The notes under the pieces are model-generated. The model did no database searches, had not been told where the DNA came from, and saw only the letters and a list, made by a program, of their open reading frames with translations. From positions 1 to 6,727 of the forward strand of contig JAPOIC010000110.1 of NCBI GenBank assembly GCA_029979145.1: DNA of 6,727 bases, read 5' to 3'. Origin of the DNA: Opitutaceae bacterium. GTDB lineage: Bacteria; Verrucomicrobiota; Verrucomicrobiia; Opitutales; Opitutaceae. Each line of letters opens with the position of its first letter. Position 1 is the stretch's first letter. Positions 1 to 5,260 of the stretch are shown here, one piece after another. The position numbers and the translations under genes were made by a program.

Positions 1-2
1 CT

Positions 3-89
3 CAAGGCGTTAACGAAGCAGACATTCAAGATCAAGAACTTCGCGATGAAGTCCTCCCCGAAGTAGCCAACTTCGCCAACCCAATCTAA
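3..89 (+). CDS. possible C-terminal tail of an unidentified protein, cut by the window edge
   Basis: An open frame enters from the left edge and gives 28 codons before a TAA at 87-89. The peptide is acidic and reads ...NEADIQDQELRDEVLPEV..., ending in FANPI. I do not recognise the family, and 28 codons is too short to prove coding. The amphipathic, acid-rich character is protein-like. Only 13 of the 28 codons end in G or C, unlike the strongly GC-ending codons of the operon genes, so if real it has a different base composition from its neighbours. It could equally be an open frame by chance. Confidence 0.25.
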   Translation, partial: QGVNEADIQDQELRDEVLPEVANFANPI

Positions 90-162
90 ATAGCTTAATT
101 CACCCAAAGCGAAATACTCGACATCTCAACCGATAGTATCTTGCTCAGAGGCATCAACGAGC
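90..162. other. A/T-rich non-coding stretch before the truncated kinase
   Basis: This stretch has stop codons in the kinase frame (TAG at 91-93) and is visibly richer in A and T than everything after about 200. No convincing promoter was found. An AGAGG at 147-151 lies 11 bases before the ATG at 163 and could act as a ribosome binding site. It is the only purine-rich site of this kind in front of any start in the window. Confidence 0.4.
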
Positions 163-969
163 ATGCTGCAGCCAAAGAGCGACGCTACCTCTGCTGCTAG
201 CGGCGAAGGCTTCGAACTGCGCCGGGCCCTCGCGCGCGTGCCGGGCTTGGCGCTTGATCATTTCCGCCCCGCGCCGCAGCGCGTCACCTTCAACTACTCC
301 AAGCCGCTGCTTCATCGCGCCGGCCAACCGCCGGAGGAACTGTCGCGGCTCGACCTGAAGGACTGGACGCCCACGCCGCCGGAATTGGAGGCCCGCCTCA
401 TCGCCAGCCTGCGCGCGCTCGCCCCGCAACTCGACGTGCTCGTGGTCATGGACCAAGCCGGCGTGGCCGGCATGGGCGCGATCACCGACGGCGTGCTCGC
501 CGCGATCGCCGAGCTACAGGCCGCGCAACCCAAGCTGGTCGTGATCGCCGACAGCCGCCACGGCTTGGGCCGCTTTCCGCCGCTCGTCTTCAAGATGAAC
601 GCCGCGGAATTCGCCACCCTGACCGGTCGACCGGCCACCACTGAACCGGCGGCGATTCGCGCCGGCGCGGCGGAACTTGCGCGGCACAATGGCCGGCCGG
701 TGTTCGTCACGCTCGCGGAGCGGGGCATGGTCGGCGCCACGCCCGATGGCATCGCACATCACGTGCCGGCCCTGCCTTTGCGCGGACCCATCGACGTCGT
801 CGGTGCAGGCGACACCGCCACCGCCACGCTCGCCCTGACACTGGCCGCCGCGGCGACCTTGTCCGAGGCCATGACCCTCGCGCAGGCCGCGGCCTCGCTG
901 GTCGTGCATCAACTCGGCACGACGGGAGTCGCCACGCCTGCGGAAATGCGCCAGCTTCTCTTCCCGTGA
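163..969 (+). CDS. N-terminally truncated PfkB-family sugar kinase (RfaE/HldE kinase-domain type)
   Basis: PfkB (ribokinase-family) enzymes transfer phosphate from ATP to a sugar or nucleoside. The C-terminal signature DVVGAGDT (residues 211-218, catalytic Asp217) is intact, and MNAAEF (145-150) supplies the NxxE motif. The segment from RVTFNYSKPLL to ELSRLD (40-64), followed by DWTPTPPE, matches the kinase half of ADP-heptose synthase-like proteins, so a sugar-phosphate kinase is more likely than ribokinase or fructokinase. Recognisable homology starts abruptly at GEGFELRRAL (residue 14, base 202). In full-length relatives about 90-100 residues precede this, including the first strands, the Gly-rich signature and substrate contacts. 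The first 13 residues look unrelated. At 268 aa against about 320-350 it is probably inactive. The TGA stop overlaps the SDR relic, suggesting a former kinase-SDR operon. The start is simply the first in-frame ATG after the TAG at 91-93. Confidence 0.75.
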   Translation: MLQPKSDATSAASGEGFELRRALARVPGLALDHFRPAPQRVTFNYSKPLLHRAGQPPEELSRLDLKDWTPTPPELEARLIASLRALAPQLDVLVVMDQAGVAGMGAITDGVLAAIAELQAAQPKLVVIADSRHGLGRFPPLVFKMNAAEFATLTGRPATTEPAAIRAGAAELARHNGRPVFVTLAERGMVGATPDGIAHHVPALPLRGPIDVVGAGDTATATLALTLAAAATLSEAMTLAQAAASLVVHQLGTTGVATPAEMRQLLFP

Positions 970-1064
970 GCACCGCCGCCCTCGCCCTCTTCCTCTGCGG
1001 CGACGCCGCCAAGTCCATCACCGGCGCCGCCCTCGCCATCGATGGGGGCTGGACGGCCCGCTAA
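966..1064 (+). pseudogene. C-terminal fragment of a short-chain dehydrogenase (3-hydroxybutyrate dehydrogenase-like)
   Basis: This frame gives ALALFLCGDAAKSITGAAL followed by AIDGGWTAR and a TAA. It is the standard C-terminus of classical SDR enzymes: helix, then S-x-x-xTG, then DGG. The GGWTA ending is particularly like 3-hydroxybutyrate dehydrogenase. An SDR has about 250 residues. The Rossmann glycine motif, the catalytic Ser-Tyr-Lys and everything else before the last 30 residues are absent, and the frame upstream of 966 shows no further SDR homology. A GTG at 966 overlaps the kinase TGA (sequence GTGA) and could open a 32-codon frame, so the relic may still be translated. I read it as what remains after a deletion; a functional small protein is unlikely. 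Confidence 0.75.
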
Positions 1065-1112
1065 CCCCCGCCACCAACCCACCCACGAGTCGTTGCCCGG
1101 CGGCGCCCGTAA

Positions 1113-1129
1113 GTAACATATTACGTTAC
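1113..1129. promoter_or_regulatory. 17-base palindrome, copy 1 (possible operator)
   Basis: The site reads GTAACATATTACGTTAC. GTAAC and GTTAC arms face each other around a TA-T-TA centre, and the only asymmetry is A against C at positions 6 and 12. A second copy at 1193-1209 differs at just those two positions. This symmetry is typical of a binding site for a dimeric regulator. The A/T-rich site stands out sharply in a GC-rich surround. The regulator is unknown, and no gene has its start beside the site. Confidence 0.45.
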
Positions 1130-1166
1130 AACCCGACCGTTGTCCGACCCGGGACCAGCACAGTCG

Positions 1167-1193
1167 CAAACTGCCCTTAGCCTCAGCAGTTTG
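1167..1193. repeat. alternative hairpin sharing an arm with the 12-base inverted repeat
   Basis: CAAACTGC at 1167-1174 is the reverse complement of GCAGTTTG at 1186-1193, giving an 8-base stem with an 11-base loop. GCAGTTTG is also the left arm of the hairpin at 1186-1216, so the two structures exclude each other. CAAACTGC occurs again at 1209-1216, making a set of three arms. This resembles attenuator geometry but lies behind, not in front of, the recognisable genes. Confidence 0.4.
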
Positions 1194-1216
1194 TAACGTA
1201 TTATGTTACAAACTGC
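1186..1216. repeat. perfect 12-base inverted repeat / stem-loop between convergent genes
   Basis: The arms GCAGTTTGTAAC (1186-1197) and GTTACAAACTGC (1205-1216) are exact reverse complements around a 7-base centre. The structure starts 34 bases beyond the stop of the minus-strand operon and lies between two convergent transcription units. It could act as a bidirectional transcript end or mRNA-stabilising hairpin. Neither side is followed by a T run, so it is not a canonical intrinsic terminator. Confidence 0.6.
1193..1209. promoter_or_regulatory. 17-base palindrome, copy 2 (possible operator)
   Basis: The site reads GTAACGTATTATGTTAC and shares 15 of 17 bases with copy 1 in the same orientation, or 16 of 17 when one is reverse-complemented. 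The distance start to start is exactly 80 bases. This copy forms the centre of a longer perfect inverted repeat, so it may act as DNA (operator) or as RNA (stem-loop). Confidence 0.45.
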
Positions 1217-1250
1217 GGCGCGGCGGGGAGGAACCTGGCGGGACTTCGGC

Positions 1251-2237
1251 TCACTCGCGCCAGGGATTGAAGAGTATCTTAGTGGCTTTTTTGGCGCGGA
1301 GGAGGTCCACGCCTTCGGCATAGCGGGTGAAGGGCAGGGTGCGCGACACCAGCGGGGCGAGGTCGAGTTTGCCTTGGGTGATGAACTTGAGGGCGGTCTC
1401 GCCGGCCGTGCGGTTGTGGTCGCCGTAGCCCATGAGCAGGATGCCCGGGCCCCACAGGTGGCGCGGACTGAAGGCAACGTCCTCGCGCAGCACGCCGAAG
1501 ATCGTCACGCAGCGCTGCGTGCGATCCATCAGGAAGCTGATCGACGGCGGTAATCCCGTGCAGTCGATGGCGTCGTCGAGCGCGCGCGGACCCTTGCGGC
1601 CGGGCTTCCACGCTTGGGCATTAGGGGCACAGGTGCGGTCGGCGCCGAGCTTGCGGGCGAGCGCACGGCGACTGTCGACAAAATCAATGCCAACGACCTC
1701 GCGCGCACCGTGCGCCTTCGCGAGTTGCACGGCCACCAGCCCGGCCGGGCCGAGGCCAGCGATGCCGACGCGCCGACCCTTGATGCCGCCGAGCGACGCG
1801 AGTTGTTGGAAGGAAACCTCCACGCACATCGCGAGTTCCAGCGACGCCACCTGAAGCGGCGTGAGCTTGGTCGGGATGCGCAGCAGCGACCTTTCGGGGA
1901 AGGCATTGTATTGCGCGTAGAATCCGTCGCGCGGCTGGCCGGTGTCCTGCCAAGCGACGACACGGTGTCCGACTTTGAGCGTCTTCACGCCGCGGCCCAC
2001 GGCCACGACCTCGCCCATGGCCTCGTGACCGGGCACGCCAGGCTTGAGCGGATACTCGAGCTTCATGCCGGGGAACATCGGCTGACCGCCGAGCATGTGC
2101 ATATCCCAATGCGGACACGTGGTGACGCCCAGAACCTTGACGAGCACTTCACCCGCCGCGGGTTTCGGCATGGACACGTCTTTCCAGACGGCGCGGCCGG
2201 GGGCTTCGATTTGCAGGGCCTTCATGGTGGTCTTCAT
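1251..2237 (-). CDS. zinc-type alcohol dehydrogenase, medium-chain dehydrogenase/reductase (MDR) family
   Basis: This is an NAD(P)-dependent MDR oxidoreductase, expected to be cytosolic, that oxidises an alcohol or polyol or reduces the matching carbonyl. With the start at MKTTMKAL it has 328 aa, close to the family's usual 330-350. Visible features are a GroES-like N-terminal domain with Cys41 in TCPHWD, GHE (70-72, His71 and Glu72), a third-ligand region at ELAMCVEV (134-141), and a Rossmann motif GLGPAG (161-166). Asp in GIDF after the second strand suggests NAD preference. The usual CGTD order is altered to CPHWD. The four-Cys structural-zinc loop is absent, as in several MDR branches. 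ATG at 2237 or 2225 both fit; an upstream extension to 2318 is Arg-rich, unlike the family, and overlaps the previous gene. It is the last operon gene, 8 bases after the preceding stop. The substrate cannot be told; a sugar, polyol or secondary alcohol are all possible. Confidence 0.85.
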   Translation of the reverse strand: MKTTMKALQIEAPGRAVWKDVSMPKPAAGEVLVKVLGVTTCPHWDMHMLGGQPMFPGMKLEYPLKPGVPGHEAMGEVVAVGRGVKTLKVGHRVVAWQDTGQPRDGFYAQYNAFPERSLLRIPTKLTPLQVASLELAMCVEVSFQQLASLGGIKGRRVGIAGLGPAGLVAVQLAKAHGAREVVGIDFVDSRRALARKLGADRTCAPNAQAWKPGRKGPRALDDAIDCTGLPPSISFLMDRTQRCVTIFGVLREDVAFSPRHLWGPGILLMGYGDHNRTAGETALKFITQGKLDLAPLVSRTLPFTRYAEGVDLLRAKKATKILFNPWRE

Positions 2238-2245
2238 GCGAAAAA

Positions 2246-3271
2246 TCAGGGGCGCGCGGCGGGCCAGTCGAGGACGACGCCCAGCACGGGTTCGCGTTTT
2301 GACTCGATCAGCGCCCACGCATCGGCGGCGCGTTCTACGGGAAAGCGATGGGTGATGAGGTCGAGCGTCTTGAGCCGGCCGTCGGCGATCCAGCGCATCG
2401 TTTCCTCGAGCCGCTCCTGAGTCGCGCCGGACACGAGGTCGAAGGTGAGCTCGCTGTTGCGGAAGCGCTGGAGCGCGAGGAGCAGGTTCACGTTCTCCGC
2501 GCTCGGATAGAAACCTGCGATGACCATGTGCCCGTTGCGGCGCATGAGCGGCAAATAGCTATCCAACGCAGACAGGCTGCCGGCGGTCTCGACCAGCACC
2601 TGCACCGGACCGAAATTCAATTCGCGCAGCGCGGCCACGCCGTTGTCGTCGCCGGAAAGCACGGTGCAGCCAAAGGGCGCGAATTTTGCCAGCCGGTCCG
2701 CGTGGCGACCGACCATCACCACCTGGGCGCCACGCGCAGCAAGGGTTTGGCCCGCCCACTGGCCGACGAGTCCGTCGCCCATCACCACCGCAACCTGGCC
2801 GGGCTGCACCTGCGGACGCGTGCCGCAGTTGTAGCCGACCTGGGTAAGCACGAGGCCGGAATAGGCCGCGGGGTCCAGTCCCGGGGGCAGCGGCATCACC
2901 GCACCCTGCGCGCACACGCCGGGCGAAACGTGGCCGGCATATTGATTGTCAAACATGCCGAGCACACGGCTCATGGAGGCGAAAACAAAATCGCCCACTT
3001 TGAAGCGCGAAACCTTGGCGCCCACGCTGAGCACACGCCCGACTTTCTGGTAACCTGCGACCATGGGGAACGGCGCAGGGTCGCCTTCGCGCCACGCGAC
3101 GTCACCGGAAATGCGTTCGCCGCGGAGAAACGAACCCTCGGTGCCATTGCTGATCCACGACTGGTGGATCTCAATCACCACGTCCTCCGAACCCGGATCG
3201 GGCGACTCGATCGCGCGGAACTCGACTTGGTTGCGGGCGGTGAAAACGACGGCGTGACTTTTGATTGGCAT
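2246..3271 (-). CDS. zinc-free MDR oxidoreductase, BchC/threonine-dehydrogenase-like branch
   Basis: This is a complete 341-aa MDR-fold oxidoreductase. The N-terminal domain carries SWISNGTEGS (38-47), the S-x-I-S-x-GTE motif of the branch that includes bacteriochlorophyllide dehydrogenase (BchC) and dehydrogenase domains of sugar-processing enzymes. The catalytic zinc Cys expected just before GTE is replaced, and AGYQKVG (72-78) stands where GHE normally sits, so the zinc site is missing. The nucleotide site GDGLVG (165-170) is intact, followed by VGRH (187-190); the Arg suggests NADPH. YSGLVLTQVGYNCG (137-150) is a conserved stretch. It lies 68 bases after the ligase and 8 bases before the second dehydrogenase, so it is probably co-transcribed with both. 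It is unlikely to be photosynthetic, since no other bch gene is visible. The real substrate is unknown. The upstream start region has no purine-rich ribosome site. Confidence 0.85.
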   Translation of the reverse strand: MPIKSHAVVFTARNQVEFRAIESPDPGSEDVVIEIHQSWISNGTEGSFLRGERISGDVAWREGDPAPFPMVAGYQKVGRVLSVGAKVSRFKVGDFVFASMSRVLGMFDNQYAGHVSPGVCAQGAVMPLPPGLDPAAYSGLVLTQVGYNCGTRPQVQPGQVAVVMGDGLVGQWAGQTLAARGAQVVMVGRHADRLAKFAPFGCTVLSGDDNGVAALRELNFGPVQVLVETAGSLSALDSYLPLMRRNGHMVIAGFYPSAENVNLLLALQRFRNSELTFDLVSGATQERLEETMRWIADGRLKTLDLITHRFPVERAADAWALIESKREPVLGVVLDWPAARP

Positions 3272-3339
3272 CGGAAGGCGCAGTCACAAGGCCGACACTG
3301 GCGATGTCAAACCCCGGGAGTAACCATGACACGCGGAGC

Positions 3340-5256
3340 TCACGGCGCGAGGGCGCGGATGGCATCGAGCGCCGCGGGATTTTCCACGCTCGTGAGGTCG
3401 CCCGTGGGCTGCCCGGAGTAGACGCGCAGGATCGTGCTGCGGAGAATCTTGCCGCTGCGGGTCTTCGGCAGCGCATCCACCAAGTGCACCGCGGCGGGCG
3501 CAAGGGGCTTGCCCATCTGGGCGGCGACATGCGCCACGAGTTCAGACGGGGAAACCGTCAGATTGGGCCGCAAGACCACAAAGCACACCAACACCTGGCC
3601 CTTGAGTTCGTCAGGCGCGCCGATCACGGCCGCTTCACTCACAGCGCGATGCGAAGTGAGCACGCTCTCGACTTCCGACGGGCCCACGCGCTTGCCGGCC
3701 ACCTTGATGGTGTCGTCGCTGCGGCCGAGCACATACCACGAGTCGTCTTCGTCGTGCCGCGCCCAGTCGCCGTGATACCACACGTCCGGCCAGCGGCTGA
3801 AATAGGTTTCGAGGTAGCGTGCGTTGTCGTGCAGAAAGCCCTTCGTCATCGACGGTGCCGCCTGCTTGCACACGAGGTGACCCACCGTGCCGCGCGGCGC
3901 GGGGGTGCCTTCTTCCGTGAAGACATCCACGTCCATGCCGAGCCCGGGCGCGCCCAGCGAGCAGGGCCGCAGCGGCGTGAGCGGCGTGCAGGAGAGCAGG
4001 CAACCAAGCAACTCCGTGCCGCCGGAAATATTGATAATCGGACAACGGCCACCGCCGACATTTTCAAAAAACCACCGCCAGCTCGTCTCGTCCCACGGTT
4101 CGCCGGTCGAGCCGAGCACGCGCAGCGCGGAAAGGTCGTGTCCGCGCGGACCGAGTCCGCCGGTGGCACGCATGAACAGTCGCACCAACGTGGGTGAGGC
4201 GCAGAAGGTCACGACCTTGAGCCGCTCCAGCGTGCGCCATAGCCGGTCGCTGTCGGGGAAATCCGGCGCTCCGTCAAAGAGAACGATCGGCGTGCGGTAG
4301 AGGAGGCAGCCAATGATTTCCCACGGGCCCATCATCCAGCCGATGTCCGTGAACCAGAAGAACGGCTCACCCGGCTGCACGTTGAAGGCGTAGCGCAATT
4401 CCTTGCCGGGCTGCGCGAGGCAACCGGCATGCGTGTGCACGGTGCCCTTCGGCCGGCCGGTGGTGCCGCTGGTGTAGATGATGAGCGCAGGTTCCTCGGC
4501 GGCGGTGGGCTCGCAATCCGTCACGCTCGGCGCGCTGCGCAAAAAGCGCATCCAGTCCGGGCCGTCGAAACCAATGACCCGCGAAACGGAACCGACGCGA
4601 CCGGCCGCGGCCCGCGCGATCGCGCCGGCGTTCACGGTCTTGCCCCGCCGCCGCAAGTGCTCGACGGCGAACAGGACTTTGGCCCCGCAGGACTCGATGC
4701 GGTCGACCACCGCCTGCTCGCCGTAGCCGCAGAAAATTGGAACGAAGCGCGCGCCGAGTTTGAAGGTCGCGAGCATGACCTCGACCGTCTCGATACGCAT
4801 CGGCGCGTAGAGCGCGACACTGTCACCCGGGCCAACGCCCATCATGCGCAGCGCACCGGCGCAGTCGTCGACCGCGTCCTTCAATTCTGCGAAGGTCCGC
4901 TGCCGCCGGTCCTCGGGCGAGTCGGAGTCCGCCTCGTAATACAACGCCACCTCGCCGCCATGGCCGTCGCGCACGTGCCGGTCGAGGCAGTTATGGGTGA
5001 TGTTCACCCGCCCCCCGCCAAACCACTTGGTCCACGGAAACCCGCCGGTGTCATCGCGCACCGCGGCATAGGGTTGAAACCACTCCACGCCCGCATCCTG
5101 CAGCGCCGCCTCCCAGAACCACGCCGTGTCATTCACCGACGCCGCGTGCAGCTCCGCCTGCGACGCACAACCATGGGCGCGCATGAACCGCGCAAGATGC
5201 GAGTCCTGCGCCCACGCGTGATCGTCAGGGTGCCAGAGGGGTTTTTCGTGGGGCAT
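3340..5256 (-). CDS. AMP-forming short-chain acyl-CoA synthetase (acetyl-CoA synthetase-like)
   Basis: This enzyme activates a carboxylic acid with ATP and CoA to acyl-CoA, AMP and pyrophosphate. The 638 aa match acetyl-/acetoacetyl-CoA synthetases (about 630-660). In order: N-terminal ACS-type domain with ITHNCLDRH (86-94), ATP loop YTSGTTGRPKG (261-271), A5 motif INISGGTE (408-415), YHGDWA with Asp497, hinge GRSDDTIKVAGKRVG (511-525), and PKTRSGKIL (598-606) with catalytic Lys603, which in Acs is the lysine controlled by acetylation. Where acetate-specific Acs has Trp-Trp-Gln-Thr-Glu, this protein has Ser-Gly-Gly-Thr-Glu. Loss of the pocket-closing Trp suggests a substrate larger than acetate, such as propionate, butyrate or acetoacetate. 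The ATG at 5256 is chosen because it opens the conserved LWHPDD...ARFMR start and lies 4 bases after the thiolase stop. A frame running upstream to 5691 is Ser/Arg/Pro-rich and antisense-like. Confidence 0.9.
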   Translation of the reverse strand: MPHEKPLWHPDDHAWAQDSHLARFMRAHGCASQAELHAASVNDTAWFWEAALQDAGVEWFQPYAAVRDDTGGFPWTKWFGGGRVNITHNCLDRHVRDGHGGEVALYYEADSDSPEDRRQRTFAELKDAVDDCAGALRMMGVGPGDSVALYAPMRIETVEVMLATFKLGARFVPIFCGYGEQAVVDRIESCGAKVLFAVEHLRRRGKTVNAGAIARAAAGRVGSVSRVIGFDGPDWMRFLRSAPSVTDCEPTAAEEPALIIYTSGTTGRPKGTVHTHAGCLAQPGKELRYAFNVQPGEPFFWFTDIGWMMGPWEIIGCLLYRTPIVLFDGAPDFPDSDRLWRTLERLKVVTFCASPTLVRLFMRATGGLGPRGHDLSALRVLGSTGEPWDETSWRWFFENVGGGRCPIINISGGTELLGCLLSCTPLTPLRPCSLGAPGLGMDVDVFTEEGTPAPRGTVGHLVCKQAAPSMTKGFLHDNARYLETYFSRWPDVWYHGDWARHDEDDSWYVLGRSDDTIKVAGKRVGPSEVESVLTSHRAVSEAAVIGAPDELKGQVLVCFVVLRPNLTVSPSELVAHVAAQMGKPLAPAAVHLVDALPKTRSGKILRSTILRVYSGQPTGDLTSVENPAALDAIRALAP

Positions 5257-5260
5257 AGCG

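Noticed and set aside
1186..1216. Intrinsic terminator for the operon
   Set aside because: The stem is perfect, but no T run follows it on either strand and the stem is not GC-rich. I list it as an inverted repeat only.
1614..2420. Long plus-strand open frame opposite the two dehydrogenases
   Set aside because: Its product is rich in Arg, His, Glu and Ala with no recognisable motif, and it is antisense to well-supported MDR genes. Such frames are expected opposite GC-rich codons.
3282..3310. Perfect TTGACA on the minus strand (3305-3310) upstream of the zinc-free MDR
   Set aside because: At 17-base spacing the -10 position reads GTGACT, a poor match, and at 15, 16 and 18 bases no good -10 appears. 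An internal promoter in the 68-base gap remains possible but is not supported.
2348..4197. Overlapping plus-strand open frames of 357 and 310 codons
   Set aside because: They lie antisense to the zinc-free MDR and the ligase, carry no family signature, and cross the intergenic gap without a start context.
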